The notes under the pieces are model-generated. The model ran no database searches and had not been told where the DNA came from. It saw only the letters and a program-made list of their open reading frames with translations. Position numbers and translations under genes: made by a program. 64,000 nt of DNA from Pararhizobium gei (lineage in GTDB: Bacteria > Pseudomonadota > Alphaproteobacteria > Rhizobiales > Rhizobiaceae): positions 1,390,001 through 1,454,000 of the forward strand of contig NZ_CP119409.1 of NCBI RefSeq assembly GCF_029223885.1, in the 5' to 3' direction. This document shows positions 22,139 through 33,900 of the stretch, piece by piece. The first letter of the stretch is position 1. Each line of letters starts with the position of its first letter.

Positions 22139-22690
22139 GTGTTTGGTAAAATCTCCAGCCGTCTTCTCGTAGTTTCACTTCTCGCCGTCGTCGCCGGCTG
22201 CAACAAGACAGATACGGGTGGCGCCATCGATGCCGGCGGAAGCGCCGCAGCGCCGACGCCCGCCGTCGTTCAGGGGGCATGCCCGCAGGTCTATCTGCTG
22301 GAAGGCACCGCCGTTCACCGTTCCTATGCCAAGGGCGCCAAGGACGATCCGACGCAGATCATCTACCAGGCCTCGCTTGCCGACACGACCCGCCAGTGCG
22401 TTCAGAACGAAACCCAGCTCATCATGACCATCGTCGTCCAGGGACGGGTGGTCGCAGGCCCGGCCGGGGGCGCCGGCACGGTCAATCTGCCAATCCGCAT
22501 CGCCGCGACCGATAGCCAGAACACGCTTTATTCCGAGCTGACCCAGTATCCGGTCGATGTTCCCGCCAGCGGGGCGGCGCAGTTCATCTTCACCAAGACC
22601 GATGTCGTCATTCCCGGCGGCGCCGGGACGTTCGCCAAGGTCTATGTCGGCTTCGATGAGGGTCCGGTGAAGGGCAAGAAGACGAAATAG
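22139..22690 (+). CDS. Putative lipoprotein, unknown function
   Basis: From the GTG at 22139 the protein is 183 residues with a lipoprotein signal (KISSRLLVVSLLAVVAGCNK; lipobox VAGC). A linker rich in Gly/Ala is followed by a domain containing ACPQVYLLEGTAVHRSYAKG and a predicted beta-rich region ending KVYVGFDEGPVKGKKTK. Such proteins are widespread in Rhizobiaceae without known function. It is divergent from thrC. Confidence 0.8.
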   Translation: MFGKISSRLLVVSLLAVVAGCNKTDTGGAIDAGGSAAAPTPAVVQGACPQVYLLEGTAVHRSYAKGAKDDPTQIIYQASLADTTRQCVQNETQLIMTIVVQGRVVAGPAGGAGTVNLPIRIAATDSQNTLYSELTQYPVDVPASGAAQFIFTKTDVVIPGGAGTFAKVYVGFDEGPVKGKKTK

Positions 22691-22741
22691 GCGGCAGGAG
22701 CGCGGGAGCCTTCGAAGCTGCCGCGCCCTGTGAAACCGAAC

Positions 22742-23437
22742 TCAGGCCATCAGCGTTTCCGACCATTCCGATAGTGCCGCGATCACGCCCGGAAAGGCGC
22801 TCATCCGGGAAATCACCGTTTCCGCGCCGGCTTCCGTCAGCTTGTCGGCGTGTGACGGATAGGTATGCGAAGCGCCGGTGAAGCCAACGACGCGCATCCC
22901 GGCCGCAACGGCGGCGTGGACGCCGTGAACGGAATCCTCGATCACCAGAACGCGGGACGGATCGACACCGAACTGTTTTGCGCCATGCAGAAAGATGTCA
23001 GGCTTCGGCTTTACACGGTCTTCGCCAAGGTCGCGGGCGGAGTAGATATGCGCCCCGAAATGATCCTTGATGCCCACTTTGGTCAGCATCATCGCCAGCC
23101 GCTTCGACGTGGAGTTGGAGCAGATGCAATGCGGCAGCTTCATCTGCGCCAGCATTGGTTTGACGCCCTCGATGATCTCGACGTCGCTGGAAAGGCGCTG
23201 GTCAAGAATGGCCTCGTTCTTGCTGATGAGGTTGGCCGAAAGCGGGATGTCCGCCTCTTTCTCGATGGCAAGCAGCGTGTTGTGCCACGTCATGCCCGCA
23301 AAACGCTCTGCCATCTCCAGCGTGCTGATCGGATAGCCGGCCTCGGTCAGAAGCCCGGCTTCGACCTCGCTCGCGATGATTTCGGAATCGACCAGAACGC
23401 CGTCGCAATCGAAGATGATGAGGTCAATGCTGGTCAT
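22742..23437 (-). CDS. HAD-superfamily phosphatase (HAD-IA, phosphoglycolate/beta-PGM-like)
   Basis: The 231-residue protein from the ATG at 23437 has motif I FDCDGVLVDSE, motif II in HCICSNST, the lysine of motif III in RVKPKPD and motif IV VIEDSVHGVHAAVAAGMRVVGF. A helical cap follows motif I, as in beta-phosphoglucomutase-like hydrolases. The substrate is probably a sugar phosphate or phosphoglycolate, but it cannot be decided here. Confidence 0.9.
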   Translation of the reverse strand: MTSIDLIIFDCDGVLVDSEIIASEVEAGLLTEAGYPISTLEMAERFAGMTWHNTLLAIEKEADIPLSANLISKNEAILDQRLSSDVEIIEGVKPMLAQMKLPHCICSNSTSKRLAMMLTKVGIKDHFGAHIYSARDLGEDRVKPKPDIFLHGAKQFGVDPSRVLVIEDSVHGVHAAVAAGMRVVGFTGASHTYPSHADKLTEAGAETVISRMSAFPGVIAALSEWSETLMA

Positions 23438-23643
23438 ATCGGGAAATGTCCTTGGGAAAGCCAGAGCCTTGGGGGGTGGCGCCGATGTACACGATGCCGC
23501 CCGAAAGCTCAACCGCCTAGGGTGGGAGGCTGCCATGCGCGAGGCGGCCAGGCAGACCGCCCGGCTTGTTTCGTTGCGATCCGAAGATTAGAAAAGTTGG
23601 CATCACGGCCTGTGCCGTCCCCAAGGATTGCCGTCGAGGCCCC

Positions 23644-25393
<1,750 letters not shown>

Positions 25394-25420
25394 CATCGGC
25401 CAGGCAGGACTCCACTTTGA

Positions 25421-25458
25421 AAAACGCCGCGCGATTCCTAAGGGAGGCGCGGCGTTTT
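25421..25458 (+). terminator. Intrinsic terminator after ccrM
   Basis: AACGCCGCGC (25423-25432) pairs with GCGCGGCGTT (25447-25456), flanked by AAAA on the left and TTTT on the right, 30 bases after the ccrM stop. The flanks make it potentially bidirectional. Confidence 0.8.
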
Positions 25459-25687
25459 CGTGTCGCAAACAACGTTCTGATCAAGCGAAACAGGATATCT
25501 GCAGCCAGTCCCTCCGCTGAAAAGTCGAAATATTTAGAACAATTTAACCATCCCGGATCTAGATTGTCTGCAGGCCGAATGCGTGATCAACCGCGCGACG
25601 GCCAGCGCCAAACCCCCAACGGGAACGGCTATCGCTTTACGGACAGTCTTTTCCCGGTTTCGTACCTTCAGTCCCGGGAAAAGACTT

Positions 25688-25721
25688 AAACGCCCGGACT
25701 CCGAAAGGCGTCCGGGCGTTT
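25688..25721 (-). terminator. Bidirectional hairpin, 11-bp perfect stem
   Basis: AAACGCCCGGA (25688-25698) and TCCGGGCGTTT (25711-25721) form a perfect stem with a 12-base loop. It lies downstream of the RTX-like gene. Another inverted repeat (CTTTTCCCGG with CCGGGAAAAG) lies just to its left at about 25648-25684. The 395 bases between ccrM and the RTX gene hold only such hairpins. Confidence 0.65.
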
Positions 25722-25736
25722 CGCTTTGCAGCCATG

Positions 25737-25763
25737 AAAAAGGCCCCGCCGGCGGCGAGGCCC
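25737..25763 (-). terminator. Intrinsic terminator of the RTX-like gene
   Basis: Read on the minus strand this is GGGCCTCGCCGCCGGCGGGG followed by CCTTTTT: a GC-rich stem and a run of five T. It begins 26 bases after the stop of the RTX-like gene and is the better of the two hairpins there. Confidence 0.75.
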
Positions 25764-25788
25764 TCGATAGTTCGGGCTGGGTCAAGCC

Positions 25789-26850
25789 TCAGAGAATGAA
25801 ATCATCGGCGTACATTGTGGAGACACCGTTGACCTTGATATGGAAGTCGCCGGAGCCGTTGCCGTCCGTATCGCCGGAGATGATGCCGCCGCTGTAGCGC
25901 AGTTCGCCGGCAATTCCATGAAACGACTGGCCGCTGATGAACTTGAAGCTCTGGTTGCCGCTGCTCAGTTCGTTGGCATCGATCGACCTCAGGTCCACCA
26001 GATCGTTCTCGGAGGCGTGGAAATCCTCGATGACATCGCGGTTTGCACCCACGACCGAATCCGACAGCGCATTGAAATCGAAAAGGTCGGCGCCGGTGCC
26101 GCCGTTCAGGTAGTCGATGCCGGAACCGCCGGCCAGAAGGTCGCTTCCGGAGCCGCCGATCAGGTCGTCGTCACCGCTGCCGCCGTAAAGATTGTCATAT
26201 CCGGCGCCGCCGTACAGATCGTCGTTTCCGCCCAAGCCGAAGAGATCGTCGTGACCGCCAAGGCCCTGGAGAATGTTGCGGCCGCTGCTGCCGGTGAGGT
26301 CGTCATTGCCGCGATCCGTGCCGGTCGCGTTCTCGATGCTGATCAGAACTTCGAGGTGACCGGATGTCGTCGAGGCTCGCTGTGCGCCAAGATCGACGGT
26401 TACGCCCTTGCCGCGCTGCGTTTCGTAGCTGTCCTGCAGTTTATAGCTGATCGTATCGGTGCCTGTGCCGCCATTGAAGTAGTTGTCGACACCGACCGAT
26501 TCAAAGCTGTCATTTCCGGCTTCGCCGTAATACCTGCTGGCTTCCGTATCGACCGAAAAGCGGTCGTTGCCGTTGCCGGCCTTGACGATGTCGTAGCTGC
26601 TCGAATCGCCGGCGCGAATATCGGCCACGTAGAAATCGTTGCCGTCGCCGAGGAAAATGTCGTTGCCGCCCTCGTAATAGTTCAGCACGTAATCGTCGCC
26701 GCTGCCGGCTTCGACCGTGTTGAAGCCGCCCAGGCTGTCGGTGCGGTTGAGATAGATGTCATCGTGGCCGTCATAGCCGTAGATGGTGACCTCGGCATAG
26801 CCGTTCTGCTTGATGATATCGTCACCGTTGGTGCCGCGAAGTGTCGCCAT
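25789..26850 (-). CDS. RTX-type calcium-binding repeat protein, likely type I secreted
   Basis: A 353-residue acidic protein without signal peptide or Cys. Several glycine-rich nonapeptides of the GGxGxDxLx type are visible (GLGGNDDLYGGAGYDNLYGG, GGSGDDDLIGGSGSDLLAGG, GGSGIDYLNGGTGADLFDF), forming a calcium-binding beta-roll around residues 195-265; the N-terminal half has looser repeats. The C-terminal part (FDFNALSDSV, EDFHASENDLVDL, ending YADDFIL) matches C-termini of rhizobial type I substrates with the peptidase M10/serralysin C-terminal domain. No ABC/MFP transporter genes are adjacent. Confidence 0.88.
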   Translation of the reverse strand: MATLRGTNGDDIIKQNGYAEVTIYGYDGHDDIYLNRTDSLGGFNTVEAGSGDDYVLNYYEGGNDIFLGDGNDFYVADIRAGDSSSYDIVKAGNGNDRFSVDTEASRYYGEAGNDSFESVGVDNYFNGGTGTDTISYKLQDSYETQRGKGVTVDLGAQRASTTSGHLEVLISIENATGTDRGNDDLTGSSGRNILQGLGGHDDLFGLGGNDDLYGGAGYDNLYGGSGDDDLIGGSGSDLLAGGSGIDYLNGGTGADLFDFNALSDSVVGANRDVIEDFHASENDLVDLRSIDANELSSGNQSFKFISGQSFHGIAGELRYSGGIISGDTDGNGSGDFHIKVNGVSTMYADDFIL

Positions 26851-26960
26851 GATGTCTCGTCCTTATCTCATTGGATGGATCTGATGCAGCGGATCATGGC
26901 CCGGCAAAGGTGAATGATAGCTGAACCAATTGCGGCGATTCGGTGATATAATTGAGGCGC

Positions 26961-27329
26961 TTAGGTTGGGTAATCGGTGACGGTGACGCTGATGATCCTG
27001 CCCCGCCCGTTGAATGTGATCACCTCTTCGCCGCGCCGTTCGAGCTTCATTCCGGTCTTCGTGCTCGTCGCCGCGAGATGCCAGACCGATCGTGACGTAA
27101 AAGCCGATAGGGCCTCGATCCCGCTGTCTTCTGCGACCTGGTCTGGGTATTCCTCGAAATAGCCGCGGAACGCCGCCATGATCGCTGAACGTCCCCGGAG
27201 ATCGCCGACTTTCCCCGAGATGTAGATCGCATCCTCGGCGAAAAAGCTGTCGATCGCGGCAAAGTCCAGCGCGCCGATGGCCGCATGAAAGTCCTGTGTC
27301 AGTTGCACCGGATCGAACATCGCTGTCAT
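26961..27329 (-). CDS. SnoaL/SgcJ-like NTF2-fold protein
   Basis: This 122-residue protein has an NTF2-fold pattern: FHAAIGALDFAAIDSFFAEDAIYISG near the start, then a cone of beta strands (SVWHLAATSTKTGMKLERRGEEVITF) and RGRIISVTVTDYP at the end. Proteins of this type are often small isomerases or binding proteins; no substrate is predictable. It lies 4 bases after the HAD gene in the same direction, in an operon read mutY-HAD-SnoaL. Confidence 0.8.
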   Translation of the reverse strand: MTAMFDPVQLTQDFHAAIGALDFAAIDSFFAEDAIYISGKVGDLRGRSAIMAAFRGYFEEYPDQVAEDSGIEALSAFTSRSVWHLAATSTKTGMKLERRGEEVITFNGRGRIISVTVTDYPT

Positions 27330-27333
27330 GTTG

Positions 27334-27951
27334 TCACACAGTCACGCCATAGGCCAGGAGATCGGCCTGCAGCGTCTGCGGATCGGTAAACTGCACGGCA
27401 TGCCAGCCGGCAGCGCGCGCACCCTCCACGTTGGCCGCGCTGTCGTCGATGAACAAGGTCACGGACGGATCGAGACCGAAATTCTCGGCGTGGGTTCTGT
27501 AGATTTCCAGATCGGGCTTGATCAGCCGCGCCTCTGCGGAAACCGTGACGCCGCGCGGCAATGTGAGAAACGGAAAAAGCTTCAGGGCTTCCTTGAACGT
27601 GTCGGAGGCGAAATTGGTCAGCAGCGTGACGTCATAGCCCTTGGCGATCAGGCTTTCCATGATCGAGACGCTTTCGACATAGGCATGCGGCACCATCTCG
27701 TGCCAGTGCTTGCGGAAGGCGCGGATATTGTCCGCATGGACCGGATGCGCCGATATGAGAAGGTCCTCGGCCTCCCGCCAGTCGCGGCCGCGGTCTTGCT
27801 CCATGTTCCAATCGTGTGTGCAGACATTGGCGAAGAACCACTGGCGCTCCGTGTCGTCCGGTATCATCCGGCTGAACGGAATATGCGGATCGTAATGGAT
27901 CAGCACCTTGCCGATGTCGAAGACGATGTGACGGATCTCGGCGTTTGTCAT
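27334..27951 (-). CDS. HAD-superfamily hydrolase (YihX-like)
   Basis: The 205-residue protein has HAD motif I FDIGKVLIHYD, motif II LLTNFASDTF, the Lys of motif III in ARLIKPDLEIY and motif IV LFIDDSAANVEGARAAGWHAVQF. The FDIGxVL variant and overall length resemble the YihX/epoxide-hydrolase-N-like HAD group, which includes alpha-D-glucose-1-phosphatase. It overlaps the mutY stop by 4 bases. Confidence 0.88.
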   Translation of the reverse strand: MTNAEIRHIVFDIGKVLIHYDPHIPFSRMIPDDTERQWFFANVCTHDWNMEQDRGRDWREAEDLLISAHPVHADNIRAFRKHWHEMVPHAYVESVSIMESLIAKGYDVTLLTNFASDTFKEALKLFPFLTLPRGVTVSAEARLIKPDLEIYRTHAENFGLDPSVTLFIDDSAANVEGARAAGWHAVQFTDPQTLQADLLAYGVTV

Positions 27952-29063
27952 TCCTGTTCTCCTCCTCTAGCAGCGAGAGGCCTGCCATCGAAGGCATGTG
28001 GTATAGCCTGTGCAATCGCTTTTTTCATGACGGTCGGCAGCGCCTGCGCGCTCAGTGAGGCAAGGGGCTCCCACCAGCCGTTTCCCGTTTTGTTCCCGGC
28101 TGCGACATTCGCCCGGTACACCGATAAACGCAACTCGAAATGCGTAAAAACATGCGTGATCGTCCCGCACGGTTCCCAAGGGCCTGCGAAAGGCTGCGCA
28201 TCGATGGACGTCTTTCCGTCGATGCGCGCCGTCCATGGGGTTCCGGGCACCTCCGTCATGCCGCCGAGAAGTCCGGTTTCGGCACGCTTTTGCAGATAGA
28301 CAGCGCCACCCGGGTCGCTTGCCACGAAAGCGGCCCCGACACGCAGCGGTTTCTCCTTTTTAGCCGCCTTGCGCGGAAAATTCTCCGGCTCGGCCGTCCG
28401 GAAGGCCAGACAGACGGCGTTGAACGGACAGAGTGCGCAGGCGGGGCGTCTCGGCGTGCAGATCGTCGCGCCCAGATCCATCATGGCCTGCGCGAAATCG
28501 CCGGGCCTTTGCGCCGGTGTCATCGCCGCCACCAGCGCTCGCATCTGCGGCTTGGCGGCCGGCAAGGGCGTTTCGACGGCATAAAGACGCGAGATCACCC
28601 TCTCGACATTGCCGTCGAGCACCGCGCTCTGCCGGTTGAAGGCGATCGCGGCGACGGCGGCGGCCGTATAGTCGCCAATGCCCGGCAAGGCCTTCAGACC
28701 CTCTTCCGTATCCGGGAAGCGGCCGCCATGGTCGCGCGCAACCGCCTCGGCACATTTCTTCAGGTTCCGGGCGCGGGCATAATAGCCAAGCCCCGCCCAG
28801 GCTTTCATCACCTCTTCCGTGTCGGCCGCAGCGAGATCACGGACATTTGGCCAGAGCGCCAGGAATTTGTGGAAATAGGGTTTGACCGCCTGCACTGTCG
28901 TTTGCTGCAGCATCACTTCCGACAGCCAGACATGATAGGGGTCGGCAACGACGCCCTGCCGTGCCATCGGTGGCGAAACGCGCCAGGGCAAGTCGCGGTG
29001 ATGTCGGTCATACCAGGCAAGAAGCTGGCCGGCGGCGTCGATGGTTTCGAACAGATGCTGCAT
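27948..29063 (-). CDS. mutY: A/G-specific adenine glycosylase
   Basis: MutY removes adenine mispaired with 8-oxoguanine. From the ATG at 29063 the protein is 371 residues, with the helix-hairpin-helix LKALPGIGDYTAAAVAAIAF, catalytic Asp in LDGNVERV, LSEVMLQQTTV, and the iron-sulfur cluster loop C-x6-C-x2-C-x5-C (CTPRRPACALCPFNAVC). The C-terminal NUDIX-like domain (AVYLQKRAETGLLGGMTEVP) recognises 8-oxoG. It is divergent from DUF721 by 87 bases. Confidence 0.96.
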   Translation of the reverse strand: MQHLFETIDAAGQLLAWYDRHHRDLPWRVSPPMARQGVVADPYHVWLSEVMLQQTTVQAVKPYFHKFLALWPNVRDLAAADTEEVMKAWAGLGYYARARNLKKCAEAVARDHGGRFPDTEEGLKALPGIGDYTAAAVAAIAFNRQSAVLDGNVERVISRLYAVETPLPAAKPQMRALVAAMTPAQRPGDFAQAMMDLGATICTPRRPACALCPFNAVCLAFRTAEPENFPRKAAKKEKPLRVGAAFVASDPGGAVYLQKRAETGLLGGMTEVPGTPWTARIDGKTSIDAQPFAGPWEPCGTITHVFTHFELRLSVYRANVAAGNKTGNGWWEPLASLSAQALPTVMKKAIAQAIPHAFDGRPLAARGGEQE

Positions 29064-29150
29064 GATTTGCCGTAGGAGTGATCGGGGTCTATACTTGGCG
29101 GATGGTTCGCCTGCCTTCAAGGCGGAAATCGAAATGCGGAAGCCCTTGTC

Positions 29151-29666
29151 TTGAAGCAACCCTTTAGCCGCCGCGGCGCAGCGCAGATCAGCGAGATCGC
29201 GAACGGTCTGATCGATCCGGTGCTTGCCAAGCGGGCCGGCATCAACACCTTGCTGCTTGGTTCCTGGGACGAGATTGCCGGCGAGGAGTTCGCCGATTGC
29301 ACGCGGCCCGAAAAAATCGCCTGGCCGCGACGCGCCTCTGAAATGGCCGGTAACGGCGGTTACCAGCCCGGAGTCCTCACCGTTGCCTGCGAAGGTGCCC
29401 GCGCGCTGTTTCTCACCCATGCGCAGGGCGAATTGATCCAGCGTATCAACGGCTTCTTCGGCTTTCCGGCGATCAGCCAGATGCGCATCGTTCAAAAGCC
29501 GGTGTCGCCGCCGCAAAAACGCCAACCGAAGCCAAAACCGCTGACGGGTGCGCGCGCTCAGCACCTGGAAGACCTGGTCGGCGGCATCGAAAGCGATGCG
29601 CTGAAGGCGGCGCTGACGCGGCTTGGCACTGCCGTTCTGTCGGCGGGCAAGAAGGAACGGGCTTGA
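29151..29666 (+). CDS. DUF721 (DciA-like) family protein
   Basis: The 171-residue protein starts at TTG 29151 and has the DUF721 pattern: a helical N-terminus then LLGSWDEIAGEEFADCTRPEKIAW and GVLTVACEGARALFLTHAQGELIQRINGFFG. DUF721 includes DciA, which loads replicative helicase in many bacteria; whether this member does so is unknown. A basic Pro/Lys-rich linker precedes the C-terminal helices. It precedes the DsbA-like gene and smc in the same direction. Confidence 0.84.
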   Translation: MKQPFSRRGAAQISEIANGLIDPVLAKRAGINTLLLGSWDEIAGEEFADCTRPEKIAWPRRASEMAGNGGYQPGVLTVACEGARALFLTHAQGELIQRINGFFGFPAISQMRIVQKPVSPPQKRQPKPKPLTGARAQHLEDLVGGIESDALKAALTRLGTAVLSAGKKERA

Positions 29667-29806
29667 AAGGCTTGCGAAAAGCGGTCGGCAATCATCAGCC
29701 GGTCACAATTGTTTGAATTGTGATGAACGTCAGCCCCTTGTCGCGTCGGGCGCGGCAAGTTATCGACCTGATGACCTTTTATTCCTCCCCTTGAGACAGG
29801 TGAACC

Positions 29807-30700
29807 ATGTCCATTTCCAAATTCAGCCCCGTCAAGCGTCTGCTGTCCGGCGTCGCCGTGGCTGCCATCGCCGTCACGCTTGCTGCCTGCAGCGACGAGA
29901 AGAAGGATGCGGCTGCCAAGACGCCGGCTGCTGAAACCGCGGGCGCAGTTGCGCAGACCGAGGGCCAGCCGGCCGGCGGCTCCATGATGGCGGCAACCAA
30001 GACGGAAGTGAAGCCCGCCGACACCATGATGACTTCCTCTTCCATGTCCTCTGCAGCCAAGCCTGCCGATGCCGCATCGGCAGAGGCCGGCCAGACACAG
30101 ATGGCGCAGGCGGCGGCTCCGGAAGCCAAGGCCGATCTGCCGCAGGTTCAGGGCGAGGTCGATGTCGCCAAGCTGATGGAGCCGGGACCGTTGCCGGAAA
30201 TGGCGATCGGCAAGGCCGACGCACCGGTGACGATCGTGGAATACATGTCGATGACCTGCCCGCATTGCGCCGCTTTCCACAACAACAGCTTCGATGCCAT
30301 CAAGACGAAATATGTCGATAGCGGCAAGGTCCGCTTCGTCATGCGCGAATTCCCGTTCGATCCACGCGCGGCGGCGGCCTTCATGCTGGCGCGCTGCGCG
30401 CCTGAAGGCCAGTATTTCCCGATGGTCTCCATGCTGTTCAAGCAGCAGGAAACCTGGGCTGCCGCACCGAACGGCCGGGATGCCCTGCTGCAAATGTCGA
30501 AACTCGCAGGTTTTACACAGGACAGCTTCGAGGCTTGCTTGACGAACCAGAAGCTTCTGGATGATGTGAACGCCACGATGCAGAAGGGCGCGAACGATTA
30601 CAAGGTTCAGTCCACCCCGACCTTCTTCATCAACGGCAAGCAATATTCCGGAGACATGTCGGTTGACACCATGTCGGCCCTTATCGACGCATCGCTCTGA
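29807..30700 (+). CDS. DsbA-like thiol-disulfide protein, lipoprotein with low-complexity linker
   Basis: The 297-residue protein has a lipoprotein-like signal (LLSGVAVAAIAVTLAACSDE), an Ala/Lys/Thr/Met-rich linker of about 100 residues, and a DsbA/thioredoxin-like domain with the active site CPHC (Cys151-Cys154) in YMSMTCPHCAAFHNN and the cis-Pro region VQSTPTFFINGKQY. It is probably membrane-anchored, oxidising periplasmic thiols. An inverted repeat separates it from smc. Confidence 0.9.
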   Translation: MSISKFSPVKRLLSGVAVAAIAVTLAACSDEKKDAAAKTPAAETAGAVAQTEGQPAGGSMMAATKTEVKPADTMMTSSSMSSAAKPADAASAEAGQTQMAQAAAPEAKADLPQVQGEVDVAKLMEPGPLPEMAIGKADAPVTIVEYMSMTCPHCAAFHNNSFDAIKTKYVDSGKVRFVMREFPFDPRAAAAFMLARCAPEGQYFPMVSMLFKQQETWAAAPNGRDALLQMSKLAGFTQDSFEACLTNQKLLDDVNATMQKGANDYKVQSTPTFFINGKQYSGDMSVDTMSALIDASL

Positions 30701-30763
30701 CCCTTCCCGTTTCCAGCAAACGACCGGCGGGCGCGTTGTTGCGCCTGTTGTTGTCTGGAGTGT

Positions 30764-30940
30764 GCGGAGGCTTCCCCCCCTCTGTCACTGCGTGACATCT
30801 CCCCCTCAAGGGGGGAGATCATTCTTTTCCCTCGCCACTCTCCCCCTCACTCTCGTCGTGAGGAGAGCACGGTGCCCGTGGCCAATCTCCCCCCTTGAGG
30901 GGGAGATGTCACGCAGTGACAGAGGGGGGGAAGCCTCCGC
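30764..30940. repeat. Long palindromic intergenic element, perfect 56-bp inverted repeats
   Basis: Bases 30764-30819 and 30885-30940 are exact reverse complements (56 of 56) separated by 65 bases. Each arm contains a small hairpin GTCACTGCGTGAC and a second near-palindrome around CCCCTCAAGGGG. A diverged relative lies at 60176-60301. The architecture is that of rhizobial intergenic mosaic-type elements. It fills the gap between the DsbA-like gene and smc. Confidence 0.9.
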
Positions 30941-30976
30941 ATATTCGGCACTCCGCAGGCGGCAGGGCCTCACCCC

Positions 30977-33900
30977 ATGAAGTTCACAAAGCTCCGTCTC
31001 CTCGGCTTCAAATCCTTCGTCGAACCCTCCGAATTCGTCATCGAGCGCGGATTGACCGGTGTCGTCGGGCCGAACGGGTGCGGCAAGTCCAATCTTGTCG
31101 AGGCGATGCGCTGGGTGATGGGGGAGAACTCCTACAAGAATATGCGCGCGTCGGGCATGGACGACGTCATCTTTTCGGGTTCGGGAAACCGGCCGGCGCG
31201 AAACACCGCCGAGGTCGGCCTTTATCTCGACAATTCCGACCGCACGGCGCCGGCCGCCTTCAACGACAGCGACGAAATTCAGGTGACGCGGCGGATCGAG
31301 CGGGAGAATGGCTCGGTCTACAGGATCAACGGCAAGGAAGCCCGCGCCAAGGATGTGCAACTCCTTTTTGCCGATGCCTCCACCGGCGCGCGCTCCCCAT
31401 CCATGGTCGGCCAGGGGCGCATTGGCGAACTGATCGCGGCAAAACCGCAGGCGCGCCGGCAGTTGCTCGAAGAGGCGGCGGGCATTTCCGGCCTGCACTC
31501 GCGCCGGCATGAGGCCGAACTGCGCATGCGCGGCGCGGAAACGAATCTCGAGCGGCTGGAGGATGTTACTTCGCAGCTTGAAAGCCAGATCGAAAGCCTG
31601 AAGCGTCAGTCACGCCAGGCCAACCGCTTCAAGATGCTGTCAGCCGATATCCGGCGCCATGAGGCGATGATTCTGCATATCCGCTGGGTGCAGGCCAAGG
31701 AGGCGGAGGCCGAAGGCGAAAGCCACCTCAACCAGGCGACATCGCTGGTGGCCGAAAAGGCTCAAAGCCAGATGGAGGCGGCCAAGGCACAGGGAATCGC
31801 CAGCCTGAAATTGCCAGAACTGCGTGAAGGCGAAGCCCGGGCGGCGGCGGCATTGCAGCGTCTGCAGATTGCCAAGGCGCAACTCGAGGAGGACGCAGGC
31901 CGCATCCTGCGCCGTCGCGACGAATTGCAGCGCCGCCTGTCGCAACTCGCCGAGGATATCGCCCGCGAAGAGCGGCTTGTTGCCGACAATGCCGACATTC
32001 TCGCCCGGCTGGACGAAGAAGAGGCGGAACTGCGCGATCTTTTGGCCGAGGCCGGCGATCGGGCGGAGGAGGCCCGCGAGCGGCTGGAGCAGGAAGGCGA
32101 GGCGCTGCAGGAGAGCGAGGCGCGGCTGGCTGTGCTGACATCGGAGCGGGCCGAGGCGCATGCGGCGCGCAACCAGTTCGAGCGAGCCATCCGCGATCTC
32201 TCGGAGCGCCAGTCGCGCCTTGCGCGCCAGCTTGCGGATCAGAACCGCGATCTTGCCGATCTCGACCGGCAGATCTCCGCTCTTCCCGATCCGCAGGAAA
32301 AGCGGGAGCAGGTCGAGGCAACTGAGGCAGCCCTGGAGCGGGCCGAGGCGACGATGTCCGATATTGAGGACGCGCTTGCCGATGCCCGCGGGATGGAGCT
32401 TGAAGCCCGGCCGCCTGTGGATGCTGCCCGCGCGCGGCTGAGCGGGTTGGAGACCGAGGCGCGCACCATCCGGCGCATGCTTTCGGCCACGGCAATTCAG
32501 GGGACTGCGCCGCCCGTCGTCGATGATATCGAAGTTGACCGGGGCTTTGAAGCGGCGCTGGGGGCTGTCCTCGGAGACGACCTCGAATCGCCGCTCGACC
32601 GCCGGGCGCCCGCCCATTGGCGTTTGCCTGGAGATGGCTCGGGCGACCCGCACCTGCCTGTCAGTGCGGTTCCTCTGTTGCAGCATGTCCGCGGACCGCG
32701 GGTTCTTGAGCGCGGCCTGCTCCAGATCGGGATCGTCGAGAGCGACAGTGTGGCGGAAGCGCTTCTGCCGCTGCTCAAAACCGGCCAGCGGCTGGTGACC
32801 CGCGCCGGCGCGGTGTGGCGCTGGGATGGTCATGTGACCGGTGCAGACGCGCCGAGTGCGGCGGCGCTCCGTCTTGAACAGAAGAACCGGCTGGCGGAAC
32901 TCGAAGGTGAAATCGCGACAGCGCAGGATGCGCTGAAGGTTGCAGAAGCGGCCCTCGGCGCCGCAAGTGTCCGCATCCGCACCGAGGACGAGCGCCTGCG
33001 CCTGTCGCGCGACGAACAGCGCATGATCGTCCGCAGACTGGCGGAGGCACGCGAGGCGCTTGCCGCCGCCGAGCGCGCCTCCGGCGATCTCGTGCGCCGC
33101 CGCGCTGTGCTTGCAGAAACCGTCAGCCAGCTCGCTCTGCAAAGCGAGGAGATTGCCGGGCAGATGGAGGCTGCGCGGGACGCGCTGGACAGTGTGCCCG
33201 ATGGGGTTGATCTCGATCGTGCGCTTGCCGGCCAGACCGCGATTGTCGCGACCGACAGGGCGCGGGTCGCGGAAGCGCGCGCGATCAATGATGGGTTGGC
33301 ACGGGAAAACGAAGCCCGCGAGCGGCGGATCCGCACGATTGCCGCGGAGCGCCAGACCTGGGCGGCGCGGGCGAGAAGCGCCGACGAGCATATCGAAACC
33401 CTGCGCGAGCGGGAGAACGAGGCGCGCGACGAGGTCGAGGCTTTGCTCGAAGCTCCCGACGTGTTCGATGACCGGCGCCGGGCCCTTATGAACGAGCTGG
33501 CGAAGGCTGAGCTGACCAGGCGTCAGACAGCCGATCTTCTGGCGATCGCCGAGACGCGGTTGCGCGATGCCGACCGGATTGCGACCACGGCTCTGTCCGA
33601 GCTTGCCGAAACCCGCGAGCGCCGCGGCCGCGCCGAAGAAAGGCTGGTTTCGGCCCGCGAAAAGCGCGTTGAGGTGGAGGCGCGTATCCGCGAGGCTTTA
33701 AGCTGCGCGCCGCACGAGGTTATGCGCCTGACCGGCCTTGCCGCCGATGCGAGCCTTCCCGATATCCGCCAGATCGAGCGGGAACTGGAGCGGCTGAAGA
33801 TCGAACGTGAGCGGCTGGGCGCGGTCAATCTGCGGGCCGAGGAGGAGCAGAAGGAGCTTTCCGACAAGCTGGATGCGATGCTGAAGGAGCGCGAGGACGT

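Noticed and set aside
25840..26913. Open frame antisense to the RTX-like gene
   Set aside because: The repeated glycine codons of the RTX gene create it; it has no start signal or motif.
30764..30940. CRISPR or attachment site
   Set aside because: It is a single inverted repeat, not direct repeats with spacers, and has a dispersed relative at 60176.
31640..33391. Long open frame antisense to smc
   Set aside because: It lies wholly inside smc coiled-coil coding sequence and has no family features.
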